The position numbers were made by a program, and so were the translations under genes. From NCBI RefSeq assembly GCF_004348985.1, contig NZ_SMKW01000002.1, forward strand, positions 124,001 through 188,000: DNA of 64,000 bases, in the 5' to 3' direction. The notes beneath the pieces are model-generated. The model was not told the DNA's origin and searched no databases. It saw nothing but the letters and a program-made list of their open reading frames with translations. Numbering within the stretch: the stretch's first letter is position 1; each line of letters begins with the position of its first letter. The DNA is from Saccharopolyspora elongata. GTDB lineage: Bacteria > Actinomycetota > Actinomycetes > Mycobacteriales > Pseudonocardiaceae. Shown here piece after piece: positions 1-8,305 of this stretch.

Positions 1-723
1 GGCGCTGCGCCCCTCGAAGTCGCGGAGGTTGACGTCGTTGCCCAGCGTTGCCGCCACCGGGACGCCGCGGGAGGTGACCGCGAGGACCAGTTCGGGCTCC
101 GGGTTGTTCCACGTCGAGCGTTCGAGCACCCCGATCTCCGCGCCCGTGCCGACCGCGGACAGCACCGGAGCCTTGGTGAAGATCTCCGGGTCCGGGCCGA
201 TGCCGACCTCCAGGTACTGCGACCAGAGTCCCTCCCGGACGAGCACCTCCTTGATCCGCTGCGCCTCGACGGAGCCCGGCCGCACCTGGGAGATCCGGCC
301 TTCGATGACGTCGCCGAGCTTCGCGCGGATCTCCTCGGCCCGGCGGAGGTCGCCCTCGGCGCGCTCCTCGATCACCCGCTCCAGCATGCTCCGCACGAAG
401 GTCACGCCCGCCGCCTTGATGACCTGCAGGTCGACCGGCGCCAGGAAGTGCGGCCGGGCGCGGTCGCCGGACAGCGTGGCCTGCAGGAGGTCGGCGAGCC
501 GCCAGCTCCGGCCGCCCTCGTGCGTCCGCACGACCTCCCCGGCGTCGGCCCGTTCGAGCAGCCCGGCGACCGTCGGTTCGACACCCGTCAGGTCGACGAC
601 CGACGCGCCGCGCACCGCGGCGACGCACGGGCCGCCGCAGTCCGGGTCGAAGACGCGGGCGACCAGCGTCGCCCGGGCCGCGTCATCGGGCAGGACGTGA
701 TCGGCGTGGGCGGAGAGGTTCAA
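1..723 (-). CDS. Fumarylacetoacetate hydrolase (FAH) family protein, C-terminus cut by window edge
   Basis: The minus-strand reading frame is open from a TTG at 721-723 to the window edge, giving 240 visible residues. The TTG is chosen because GAGGAAGG lies about 8 nt upstream and no better start exists in frame. Around residues 200-225 the protein reads STWNNPEPELVLAV, a characteristic FAH-fold stretch, preceded by TKAPVLSAVG. Family members hydrolyse or dehydrate beta-diketo or 2-keto-3-deoxy acids using a divalent metal. The divergent SDR next door suggests a sugar-acid or keto-acid catabolic unit, for example a 2-keto-3-deoxy acid dehydratase; that role is inference. The catalytic C-terminal part lies outside the window. 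Confidence 0.82.
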   Translation of the reverse strand, partial: MNLSAHADHVLPDDAARATLVARVFDPDCGGPCVAAVRGASVVDLTGVEPTVAGLLERADAGEVVRTHEGGRSWRLADLLQATLSGDRARPHFLAPVDLQVIKAAGVTFVRSMLERVIEERAEGDLRRAEEIRAKLGDVIEGRISQVRPGSVEAQRIKEVLVREGLWSQYLEVGIGPDPEIFTKAPVLSAVGTGAEIGVLERSTWNNPEPELVLAVTSRGVPVAATLGNDVNLRDFEGRSA

Positions 724-1027
724 GGTGCCTGCCTTCCTCGGGGCTTCCTGGAGCGATCCGAAGGGGATTGCGATCAGCGCTTCCCGCCGGGATCCGAACG
801 TGGCCCGGGTGATCGCGCGAACTCCGGCGCGCCGCGGCTGCGGATGGTTGCGGCGGCTGCATGGCCGAACTATGGTCCGAACATCATGCGAAGTCAACCG
901 GATTCCGGGCCCGGCGAAGGCCGGCGTACGCGCCCGCGCGCACCGGTGTCCGATGTGGACGCGACGGTTTCCCGTCGGGCGGGATGATCACCGGCTTCGT
1001 GCCTCGGCCACGTCCCGGGAGGGGAAC

Positions 1028-1780
1028 TTGAGCGAGCTCTTCGCACTCAACGGCAAGAACGCGGTCGTCACCGGCGGCGCGCAGGGCATCGGCGAGGCGA
1101 TCGTGCTGGCCCTGCGCGACGCCGGGGCGCGGGTGTTCATCTGCGACATCAACCCGGAGGTCGGCAACGCGACCGCCGAGCGGCACGGCGTCGAGTTCGT
1201 GGCCGCGGACGTCACCGACTCGGCCAGCGTGGAGACTGCGTTCGAGCACGTGGCGACGACGGCCGGATCGCTCGACGTCGCGGTCAACAACGCCGGGATC
1301 GTGCACAACCACCCCAGCGAGGGCCTCGCGGACGAGGACTGGCGGCGGGTGATGTCGGTGAACCTCGACGGCGTCTTCTACTGCTGCCGGGCGGCGGGCA
1401 GGCGGATGCTCCAGCAGGGTTCGGGGAGCATCGTCAACACCGGCAGCATGAGCGGCCACATCTCCAACCACCCGCAGCCGCAATCTGCTTACAACACGGC
1501 GAAAGCGGGCGTCATCCACCTGACGAAGTCGTTGGCGGGAGAGTGGGCCGACCGCGGCGTGCGGGTCAACTCCGTCTCGCCCGGCTACGTCGGCACCGAG
1601 ATGACCAAGCGCGGGATGAGCAACGAGGAGTGGCGCCGGGTCTGGGTCGGCGACACCCCGATGAAGCGGGTCGCCGAACCCCGCGAGATCGCCCCCGCCG
1701 TGGTCTTCCTGGCCTCCGACGCCGGCAGCTACTGCACCGGCACGGACCTCGTCGTCGACGGCGGCTACACCGTCTGGTGA
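1028..1780 (+). CDS. SDR family NAD-dependent oxidoreductase
   Basis: A 250-residue classical short-chain dehydrogenase. It shows the TGGAQGIG dinucleotide motif at about residues 15-22, an Asp (FICDI) at the end of beta-2 that favours NAD over NADP, NNAG near residue 90, a catalytic Ser in IVNTGSMSG, and YNTAK as the YxxxK pair near 157-161. Length is typical. The TTG at 1028 is taken as start because GGGAGGGGAAC sits directly upstream; extending further upstream gives non-homologous, arginine-rich sequence. The gene is divergent from the FAH-family gene with a 304 bp intergenic region and ends at a strong hairpin. The substrate is probably a sugar, polyol or sugar acid, by analogy to paralogues and to the neighbour. 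Confidence 0.9.
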   Translation: MSELFALNGKNAVVTGGAQGIGEAIVLALRDAGARVFICDINPEVGNATAERHGVEFVAADVTDSASVETAFEHVATTAGSLDVAVNNAGIVHNHPSEGLADEDWRRVMSVNLDGVFYCCRAAGRRMLQQGSGSIVNTGSMSGHISNHPQPQSAYNTAKAGVIHLTKSLAGEWADRGVRVNSVSPGYVGTEMTKRGMSNEEWRRVWVGDTPMKRVAEPREIAPAVVFLASDAGSYCTGTDLVVDGGYTVW

Positions 1781-1791
1781 CCTCGCCTGCG

Positions 1792-1828
1792 GACGGCCCG
1801 TCCTCGACCGGTGTGAGGACGGGCCGTC
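1792..1828. terminator. Bidirectional hairpin terminator
   Basis: A perfect 14-bp stem (GACGGCCCGTCCTC at 1792-1805, its complement at 1815-1828) with a 9-nt loop lies between the convergent SDR and MerR-PP2C genes. There is no real U-tract, as is common for actinomycete terminators. Confidence 0.8.
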
Positions 1829-1834
1829 TTTCGG

Positions 1835-2911
1835 CTACGCGCGTGCGAGCGCGTCGATGACCACGAAGGCGAAGTTGTCCGGTGCGCCTGCGTCGCGGAC
1901 GAGTTCGGTGAAGCGATCCACCGCTTCCCCGGGATCGCCTGCAGCCTCCAGGGCGTCGCGTAGCTGCTGTTCGGGCACTACGGCGTGAAGCCCGTCGGAG
2001 CAGAGCAGATAACGGTCGCCGCTGTGCGCTTCGCGCAGGTGGAGGTCCGGTTCCACGGTCCCGCCGCGTTGCAGGGCGCGGAGCAGCGTTGCCCGGTTCG
2101 GGTGCGTCGCCGCCTCGTCCGGGGTCAACTTCCCCTCGTCGACCAGCGACTGCACGAAGGTGTGGTCGTGGGTGATCTGGATGAGCTCCCCGTCGCGCAG
2201 GAGGTACGCCCTGGTGTCCCCGACGTGCGCCAAGGCGAACTGGGCGCCTGACCACAGCATCGCGGTCAGCGTTGTACCGACGTTCTCGTGTGCCGGGTCG
2301 GCTGCGAAGTCGTGGACGGCCTGCCGCGCGCCGTTCGCGGCCGCGCCGAGGGTCTTCAGCAGGTTCCCGGCGGCCACCTCGGCGTCGAGAGCCCGAAGCG
2401 CGTCGATCGCCGCGACGCTCGCCGCGCAGTCCATGCCCTGTGCGCCGAATCCGTCGGCGACGGCGAACAGGTTCCTGCCCTCGTACACCGCGTCTTGATT
2501 CTCCTCCCGCGCGAACCCGCGATCGTCTTGAGCAGCAGAGCGAAGTTCCCATTCCGCTGGTACATCGGCCATTTCGGTTCCCCTCCTCGACAGGTGGTCG
2601 ACGAGGAAGGCCGCCAACTCCCCGCGGGCCGCGGTGTCGGCCTCGACCTGGCGCCAGTACGAGCCGACCTCGGCTGCCGCGGCGAGCGGGGGGAGGTCGC
2701 AGACCACCCTGATCCGGGCCAACGGCATGCCGAGCCCGCGCAGCCACGCGACCAGCCGGGCGTGCTCGAACTGGGACCGGTCGTAGGAGCGGTAACCCGA
2801 ACGCGGATCGACGTCCGCCGGTGGCAGCAGCCCCAGCTCGTCGTAGAGCCGCAACGCCTTCGGGGTCAGCCCCGTCGCCTGCGCGAACTCGCCGATGCTC
2901 AGCCTGGACAT
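1835..2911 (-). CDS. MerR-type HTH fused to PP2C-family protein phosphatase
   Basis: A 358-residue two-domain protein. Residues 1-70 are a MerR DNA-binding head (SIGEFAQATGLTPKALRLYD, then GYRSYD). A short helical linker follows, then a PP2C-type Ser/Thr phosphatase domain from about 125 to the end. PP2C metal-site motifs are present: ENQD, VADGFG, HVGDTRAYLLRDG, LLCSDGL and PDNFAFVV. The usual DGMGG reads DGFGAQG here. The ATG at 2911 has AGGAGGGAG just upstream. A plausible role is a transcriptional regulator whose phosphatase domain senses or erases Ser/Thr phosphorylation; no partner kinase lies in the window. The frameshifted NUDIX gene is upstream on the same strand and may share its transcript. 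Confidence 0.88.
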   Translation of the reverse strand: MSRLSIGEFAQATGLTPKALRLYDELGLLPPADVDPRSGYRSYDRSQFEHARLVAWLRGLGMPLARIRVVCDLPPLAAAAEVGSYWRQVEADTAARGELAAFLVDHLSRRGTEMADVPAEWELRSAAQDDRGFAREENQDAVYEGRNLFAVADGFGAQGMDCAASVAAIDALRALDAEVAAGNLLKTLGAAANGARQAVHDFAADPAHENVGTTLTAMLWSGAQFALAHVGDTRAYLLRDGELIQITHDHTFVQSLVDEGKLTPDEAATHPNRATLLRALQRGGTVEPDLHLREAHSGDRYLLCSDGLHAVVPEQQLRDALEAAGDPGEAVDRFTELVRDAGAPDNFAFVVIDALARA

Positions 2912-3002
2912 GGCTCCCTCCTCGTCCCGGGCGCCTCGCCCGGTGACCCGACCCTGCGGGTTGTCCCTGGGTGAAGGTCAAACTCCCGTCGACGGCGGGC
3001 GG

Positions 3003-3466
3003 TCAGAAGCCGAAGGTCGTGACTTGGGGGAGGGTGCCGGCGCGCAGGTGCCGGAGGATGTACTGCTCGTGGGGCACGGTCGGCCTCGGCGGCGTGTCCA
3101 GCGGAAACCATTGCAGATCGGCGGTCTTCTCGGGCTCGGCCCGCCTGGGCCGACCGGTCCAGCGGCGGCATTCGAAGAAGAAGTCCACCCGTTCGTTGAT
3201 CGCCCGGTGGTCGCCCTGCGTTCGGTGCATGACCGACAGCGGCACGAGGTCTTCGGCGGCGATGTCGATGCCGAGTTCTTCGGCGGCTTCCCGGCGCGCG
3301 GCGTCGATGACGGACTCACCGGATTCGACGTGGCCCGCCGCGGCCATCGCCCATGCCCGTCCATGTACCCGGTGTTGCGGCGCAGCTGCAGCAGCACCTC
3401 CTCCTGGGCGTCCGACCTGCGGAGCGCGATGTAGACGGAAGGAACGACCTGAAACCGATCAACCAT
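3003..3466 (-). pseudogene. NUDIX hydrolase, frameshifted
   Basis: Two minus-strand frames together make one NUDIX protein. The first runs from ATG 3466 and reads VPSVYIALRR, then VLLQLRRNTGYMDGHG. The second continues with AAAGHVESGESVIDAARREA and AEELGI, which is a complete NUDIX box (GX5EX7REUXEEXGU), and ends at 3003. The join needs one extra base near 3353/3354, which would restore GHWAMAAAGHVE. The family hydrolyses nucleoside diphosphates linked to another moiety. Either a recent one-base deletion inactivated the gene or the assembly has an error; everything else looks intact, and reinitiation at an internal ATG (3347) would lose the N-terminal strand. Confidence 0.75.
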
Positions 3467-3842
3467 GGAACCGACCCTAGCCCCAAGATTTCGGGGCTGG
3501 TGGGCGATATCGGACTCCCGGGTAGCAGACGGGGGCGGAGCGCGGCGGGGCTTTCCGGCCTTCCCGGCCGAATGGCTTGTTCTTGGTGGCCGATCGGCTG
3601 ACCGGTGCGGGCCGGACTCGGCCTTGCGGATGATCCGCTATGGGCGCGGTCGCGGCGATCCTGATCGTGATCGGACTCGGCGATGGGCCGGGTGGGCTTC
3701 GATGTCAGGAGGAACTCGTGTCAAGCTCAGCGGCCGGCGCTGGGGCGATGAAGCCTTGGCCGGTGACCGTGTTTCTGATGCGCCGGCAAGCGGTTCGGTG
3801 CGCGGACGGGCCCGCGTCGTGCGGATCGCGGCGGTGGGGTCG

Positions 3843-4841
3843 ATGACGACTGCCGTGGCGGCACAACCGGTGCGGCGGCGCATCGGTGATCTCGACTCGC
3901 TGCGCGGGTTCGCGCTGTGCGGGATCCTGTTCGTCAACATCCCGGACATCGTGCACATGGGCTGGGGGCCTGCGATCGGGGTGGCCGATCCGGTCCGCTC
4001 GGCGCTGAACATGTTCGTGCAGCAGCGGTTCCACCCGATTTTCGCGTTCTTGTTCGGCGTGGGTTTCGCGCTGTTCCTGGACCGCGCGAGCGGGCGAGCG
4101 GCCCGGCCGCGGGTGTTGTTGCTGCGGAGGCTGCTGGCGCTGCTGGTCGTCGGGATCGGGCACCAGTTCCTGCTGCCGGGCGAGCCGCTGCTGATCTACG
4201 CGATCGTCGGTCTGATCGTGCTGTTGCCGGCGTCGGTGCTGCCGCGGTGGGTCGCGCTCTGGGGCGGCGCCGGGCTGCTCGCGGTGGGGTTGTTCGGGCT
4301 GAACGGCGGAGTCGGCCTGGTACCCGGCCTGTTCCTGCTCGGCGCGGCCACCGTCCGGTACGGCGTGATCGACACGCTCGACCGCCGCGCGGGGCAGCTC
4401 GCGATCGCATTCGGGCTCTCCGTGGTGCTGGCCGGTTTCGGTCTCTGGTTGCAGGTCAACAGCAAGGGGTCGGCGTCGTTCTTCGTGATCTGGGCGGCGG
4501 CGGGACTGCTCGGCGGGCTCGCCTATGCGTCGGGGTTCCTGCTGTTGTGCAGGACTCGTGCCGGTGGCGCGCTTTCCGCGGCGTTCGCGCCGCTGGGGCG
4601 GATGGCGCTGACGAACTTCATCACCGCGACCTTGCTGACCTTGGCGGGGGCGCCGGTGATCGGCCTGGGGCAGGACTCCACCCGGTACGACCTGATGCTC
4701 CTGCTGGCCGCCGGGATCCTGGTGGTGCAGTGGGTGTTCTCGCGCTGGTGGCTGAGCAGATTCGCATACGGGCCGCTGGAGTGGGCCTGGCGCTGCGTGA
4801 CGTGGTGGAACCGGGTTCCGCTGCGCGGGCAGGTCGCCTGA
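3843..4841 (+). CDS. DUF418-type polytopic membrane protein
   Basis: A 332-residue integral membrane protein with the family's opening pattern RIGDLDSLRGFALCGILFVN and FAFLFGVGFALFLDRA around residues 60-75. About eight to ten hydrophobic helices follow. The C-terminal portion (LGRMALTNFITATLL, then the GPLEWAWR stretch) is the DUF418 signature. Function is unknown; members are sometimes proposed to be acyltransferase-like or transport-related. The ATG at 3843 is chosen because the protein then starts just before the conserved region; GGTGGGG precedes it. The 376 bp upstream (3467-3842) contains no convincing gene. Confidence 0.8.
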   Translation: MTTAVAAQPVRRRIGDLDSLRGFALCGILFVNIPDIVHMGWGPAIGVADPVRSALNMFVQQRFHPIFAFLFGVGFALFLDRASGRAARPRVLLLRRLLALLVVGIGHQFLLPGEPLLIYAIVGLIVLLPASVLPRWVALWGGAGLLAVGLFGLNGGVGLVPGLFLLGAATVRYGVIDTLDRRAGQLAIAFGLSVVLAGFGLWLQVNSKGSASFFVIWAAAGLLGGLAYASGFLLLCRTRAGGALSAAFAPLGRMALTNFITATLLTLAGAPVIGLGQDSTRYDLMLLLAAGILVVQWVFSRWWLSRFAYGPLEWAWRCVTWWNRVPLRGQVA

Positions 4842-4903
4842 AGCCGGCGTCACTCGGGGAAGGCGCTGGTGCGAGGCCGAAGTGTTCCCAGAACGCGGGT
4901 TCG

Positions 4904-6130
4904 TCAGCGGGCGGCGGAGAAGACACCGATCCCGTTCGCCACGGGGCGGGGAACGCCGTCGGAGGGAACGTTCTTGATCATCGCTCTGGGCTGACCGGGA
5001 TCGCGCGCCGCCATGGTCGACGAGCCGCCGCCGTCGAGGTTGACGGCATCGGCGGCCCCGAAGGACCGGATCAGGTCGGCCAGCTCGCGGATGCTCAACC
5101 CGGTGCTGGCGGCGGAGCGCCCGTCCACGGTCAGCAGGTACGCGGTTCGCCCGTCCGAGCTGGCGCCCGCAGCGGTGCGCGGCGCCAACGTCCCGGTCTC
5201 CAGGCCGGGCAGCGGCTTTCCGGCGCGGAGGATCGGGAATCCGCCGACGGCGAACTCCAGCGGCGGCGCGTCGGCCGCCTCCAGCCGGGACTCGACCATG
5301 ACCCGGTCACCGGGGTTGAGCTTCTCCAGCTCGGCGGCGCCTTCCTCGCGCCCGACGAGGACGACGGTGTCACCGGGAATGGCGCCGGCGCCCGGCTCGT
5401 CGTGCTCGGCGCTGACAACGCCGTTGCGGACGACCACTTCTTCGGTGTCGGTGGTGCACGGCGCGGAGCGATCCGTGTCGGTGCCGCACACCGCGCGCGC
5501 CCTGGAGACCTCGCCCCACGCCGAGGTGTAGAGCCCGATTCCGCCGACCGGCACCGCGTACTGGTTCAGGCCCGCGAGGTCGGCCGTCGCCCCGCCGCTG
5601 CGCACCACGCCGGTCAACGACACGCTGGAGACTCGCGCGCGCCGGTCGACGCCCAGGCCGAACACGTCCTTGGTCGAGGTGCCCGCGGGCAATCCCGGGC
5701 CGAAGCGCTGCCCGTTGGGAACGGCGGCTTTCAGGTCCACGCCGTCGGCGATCGCGGGCCCGACCGAGGAGCCCGTCGCCGCGACGCCCTCATGCGTCTC
5801 GCTCAGGTGGAAGAAGTCACCGTTGACGCCTGCGACCGCCCGCTGCGCATTGGTCATGTCGTCGATCTCGTCCCGGGCGGCCACCGCGGGCGGGTGCAGC
5901 AGGTCGAGTTCGACGTCGGGATTGCGCAGGTCCGCGGTCAGCAGGTATCCGACGACCGGACCGTGCTCGGTGGAGAGCTCGAAGGACCGGTAGGTCACGC
6001 CCGGCGCGATCTGCTCCTCGGTCAGGCGCGGCTGATCGGCCGACGCGGGCGCGGCCGGTGGTAGCAGTGCACCGAGGAGGACGGCGGCACCGAGTGCAGC
6101 CAACCGACGTGGGAATGCCGCAGAAGTCAT
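4904..6130 (-). CDS. Secreted phosphodiester glycosidase (NAGPA/DUF2233 family)
   Basis: A 408-residue exported protein. Residues 1-31 form a signal peptide (RR, hydrophobic AALGAAVLLGALLPPA, then ASA cleavage). The mature part carries the NAGPA fold signatures: AGVNGDFF near residue 105 and VNLDGGGSST near residue 375, with AYLLTVDGR between them. In characterised relatives this domain removes GlcNAc from phosphodiester-linked sugars; bacterial members act on cell-wall or extracellular phosphodiester glycans. The ATG at 6130 is preceded by GGAGAGG and begins exactly at the signal peptide; longer versions add nothing signal-like. It stands alone, convergent with the DUF418 gene. Confidence 0.88.
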   Translation of the reverse strand: MTSAAFPRRLAALGAAVLLGALLPPAAPASADQPRLTEEQIAPGVTYRSFELSTEHGPVVGYLLTADLRNPDVELDLLHPPAVAARDEIDDMTNAQRAVAGVNGDFFHLSETHEGVAATGSSVGPAIADGVDLKAAVPNGQRFGPGLPAGTSTKDVFGLGVDRRARVSSVSLTGVVRSGGATADLAGLNQYAVPVGGIGLYTSAWGEVSRARAVCGTDTDRSAPCTTDTEEVVVRNGVVSAEHDEPGAGAIPGDTVVLVGREEGAAELEKLNPGDRVMVESRLEAADAPPLEFAVGGFPILRAGKPLPGLETGTLAPRTAAGASSDGRTAYLLTVDGRSAASTGLSIRELADLIRSFGAADAVNLDGGGSSTMAARDPGQPRAMIKNVPSDGVPRPVANGIGVFSAAR

Positions 6131-6378
6131 CGCCGTCCGCCTCTCCGCAAGATCGAACCGGCGGCAGCGTAGCGCCGTGGCAGCGGCCAGGAGATTCTCC
6201 GGCGATGAATTGCCAGTGAGGCGCGGGCGAATTCCTCGTTCCGGCGAGGGCGGAGGAACAACACGGAGAACGGCCGGGTTCCCGGGAATCCGGGCTCTTC
6301 CGGACGCCCGTCGAGTAGGCTCGGCGGTCCTGTTCCAGCCGGTTGACATTCGGTTCAGAGGGGGACGTCATCACCGGG

Positions 6379-6870
6379 ATGGAGACCGTCGCGGGCAAGG
6401 TCGGCTAAGCGGTTGCCCAGCGGGCCGTGAAGTCGTGGCTGGAGGAGCGCCGCAAGTCGAAGGAGCGGACCGCGTCGCTGGCGGAACTCGCCGCGGCCGA
6501 GCTGTCGACGGTGCGGCAGCGCAAGCGGTTGGAGCACCTCGCCGAAGGCATCGGGCACCAGGTCGGCGACCAGCTGGAACCGTTGCTGGAGACGAAATTC
6601 TCGGTATTGCCGGACAACGAGATCCGCGCGGCGCTCGATGCGGTGGTGGAATAAGCTGAGACTGGGGCACCACACGGCCCCGGATGCGCTGGAGGGAATC
6701 GCGGCCCGCCCGGCCGGTGTCGCCGAGCTGACCCTCGTTGGCGACGTCGTGACGAACCTGGCACCCGTTTCCGGGATGCCGAGCCTGGAACGGCTGATCG
6801 TGCTGGGCACGAGCAGGCAAACCGTCGGCCTGCGCCCGCTCGCCGGGATATCGCTGCAGGTCGAGTTGTC
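6379..6870 (+). pseudogene. Remnant of a NACHT-LRR STAND protein
   Basis: Two pieces are recognisable. The first, from ATG 6379, reads METVAGKVG, then an in-frame TAA at 6406-6408, then AVAQRAVKSWLEERR and a helical stretch ending ALDAVVE at 6651. This resembles the helical N-terminal domain found in actinobacterial NACHT NTPases, interrupted by a stop. The second piece, in another frame from about 6656, reads VAELTLVGDVVTNLAPV and SGMPSLERLIVLG, a leucine-rich-repeat pattern. The whole NTPase region (Walker A/B), which would need over 1 kb, is missing between them. An internal deletion plus a nonsense mutation in a former STAND gene explains this best. The family assignment rests on pattern recognition, not on a search. 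Confidence 0.6.
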
Positions 6871-7046
6871 CAGACGAGATCGGCACGTTGGCCTCGGCGA
6901 GCTCGGTCATGGTGTTCGCGTGCGCTGGGTCAATTGAGGGACGCTTGCCGAAGATTCGACCGGGACAGCGCGCGGATAGCAGCCCCGGAGTGAACCTCGA
7001 AGGGCGTCGGACGTCTACCGGGCAGCGGATCGATCGAGGAGGGTAC

Positions 7047-7769
7047 GTGGACGTCGCCTGGGGGATGACCAACTCCGAGTTCGCCTTCCTGCTTTTCGTC
7101 CTGGCGGTCCTGTTGCGCGATGGCATCACCCTGTTCAACCTGCTAGCCAGGGTCGGGCCCAAGACCGGCTACTTCGAGCCCGACCAGTACCAGCTCGCCT
7201 ACCTCAGCGGCGGCGTCGACAGGGTGGCCGACAGCGTCGTCGCCGAGCTCGTCGCGGCCGGGGCGCTGCGCGTCGATGCCGACGGAAAGCTGCGCGCCAC
7301 CGGCATTCGCGTGCAGTACGAGTACCAGCAGCGGGTGCTGGACTGGGCGGGCGACGGCATCGCGATGGCGGAGCTGCGGCGCGCCTTCCGCCGGTCCGGG
7401 ACGACGCGTGCGCTGGTGGCGTGGCTGAGCGTCCACGGCCTGATCAGCGGGTCCGGCCGGTTGCAGATGCTGCGCGTGCTGATCGGGCTGCTCGGCGCCG
7501 TCACCGCGGCCGGATTGATCCGCGTCGCCGATTCGCTGATCCGCGGCTACTTCTCACCGGAGTGCCTCGTCGTGCCGCTCGTCGTGATCCTGTGGGTGGG
7601 AACGCTGCACCTCGGGTGGGAGCCGAAGCGCACGTTCAAGGGTGACCGGGTGGTACGCCAGGCCCAGGCAGCGTTGGAGGTGCCGAACGGGGCATCGCAC
7701 GCTCCCCGGGCGTTCGGCCATCCGGCCCGGGTGGCCACGGCGGTGGCGATCCACGGGATGGAGCAGTAG
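7047..7769 (+). CDS. TIGR04222-domain membrane protein
   Basis: A 240-residue protein with a short N-terminal hydrophobic helix (FAFLLFVLAVLL), the TIGR04222-type segment QLAYLSGGVDRVADSVVAEL with its Gly-Gly and following helix near residues 50-75, and two adjacent membrane helices around 150-195 (VLIGLLGAVTAAGLI; CLVVPLVVILWVGTLHL). Start is GTG 7047, 8 nt after GAGGAGGG. Function is unknown. Members of this family typically carry or neighbour low-complexity Gly-rich sequence; here a 32-codon Gly-rich ORF begins 12 nt after its stop. The gene follows the NACHT-LRR remnant on the same strand. Confidence 0.75.
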   Translation: MDVAWGMTNSEFAFLLFVLAVLLRDGITLFNLLARVGPKTGYFEPDQYQLAYLSGGVDRVADSVVAELVAAGALRVDADGKLRATGIRVQYEYQQRVLDWAGDGIAMAELRRAFRRSGTTRALVAWLSVHGLISGSGRLQMLRVLIGLLGAVTAAGLIRVADSLIRGYFSPECLVVPLVVILWVGTLHLGWEPKRTFKGDRVVRQAQAALEVPNGASHAPRAFGHPARVATAVAIHGMEQ

Positions 7770-7781
7770 CCGGACGAGAGG

Positions 7782-7880
7782 GTGTCCGCGCACCTGAACG
7801 TCCCGCTGCCGTGGTGGAAGCGGTTTCTCCTCGGGGGCCGCGGCGGCGGAGATGGCGGCGACGGTGGCGGCGGGGAGTGA
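7782..7880 (+). CDS. Small Gly-rich peptide (32 aa) downstream of the TIGR04222 gene
   Basis: GTG at 7782 opens a 32-residue frame starting MSAHLNVPLPWWKRFLLGG and ending in a run made almost only of Gly, Asp and Glu. It starts 12 nt after the TIGR04222 stop, so co-transcription is likely. The N-terminal half is amphipathic with two Trp; the tail is pure low complexity. Its stop codon lies at the edge of the inverted-repeat element at 7877-8021. The Shine-Dalgarno-like GAGAGG abuts the start codon, which is poor spacing, so translation may be coupled to the upstream gene. No function is known; it could be a detached tail of the upstream protein or a real small protein. Confidence 0.45.
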   Translation: MSAHLNVPLPWWKRFLLGGRGGGDGGDGGGGE

Positions 7881-8021
7881 GGGGTCGTTTCAGAACGGCT
7901 CGGCCTGGCTGGTTCCGGAGGGCGCCCGGTGCCCCATGCGGAACGCCGGTTTCGCGCGAAACCGGCGCCCGGCATCCCAGACGACCACGTGCCCGCGCAC
8001 CATTTTGAAACGACCCCTGAC
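7877..8021. repeat. Inverted-repeat element (~145 bp), MITE-like
   Basis: Imperfect 22-bp terminal inverted repeats (19 of 22 matching) occupy 7877-7898 and 8000-8021; both share the core GGGGTCGTTTCA. Inside is a perfect 24-bp palindrome at 7944-7967 (half-site CGCCGGTTTCGC). There is no coding capacity for a transposase. It could be a miniature inverted-repeat element, or a structured 3' end that terminates transcription from the genes upstream. I saw no other copy in the window. Confidence 0.5.
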
Positions 8022-8305
8022 ACGGCGGCCCGCCGTTCCGGCAGTGGCAGAAGATGATCGTCCTTTCCGGACGTTCCCGGCCCGCGCGCGGTCGCTGCGG
8101 TGCGAGGGACGTTACTTAAGGGAGAATTAACTGCGTCGTATGCGGCCGGGAATCACGCACCGCGCATAGTCCGTCACTCGGAAATCTACTGTAGAGAGTG
8201 GTTGTGATCGGCGCGTGATCTGAGTATGGTCATTCGACGTGACCGGCCAGTCGGGGCAATGAGGGTCGCTTCTTGACAGGTGCCGCCTACACGCTTTAGG
8301 GAATA
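8022..8305. other. Intergenic region upstream of the MHYT gene
   Basis: No gene seen. It is less GC-rich than its surroundings, with AATTAAC near 8126-8132. TTGACA at 8273-8278 followed 17-18 nt later by TTAGGG/TAGGGA is a possible promoter, but it would put the transcript start almost on the ATG at 8306, so either the mRNA is nearly leaderless or a different promoter is used. Confidence 0.35.

Noticed and set aside
3479-3498. A 6-bp hairpin (AGCCCC/GGGGCT) after the NUDIX start
   Set aside because: Too short and on the wrong side of the gene to be a terminator; likely chance.
6870-6935. A minus-strand frame reading MTELAEANVPISSGQLDLQ
   Set aside because: It looked like the start of a gene, but the frame soon turns into arginine-rich sequence over the NACHT remnant and no ribosome site precedes it.
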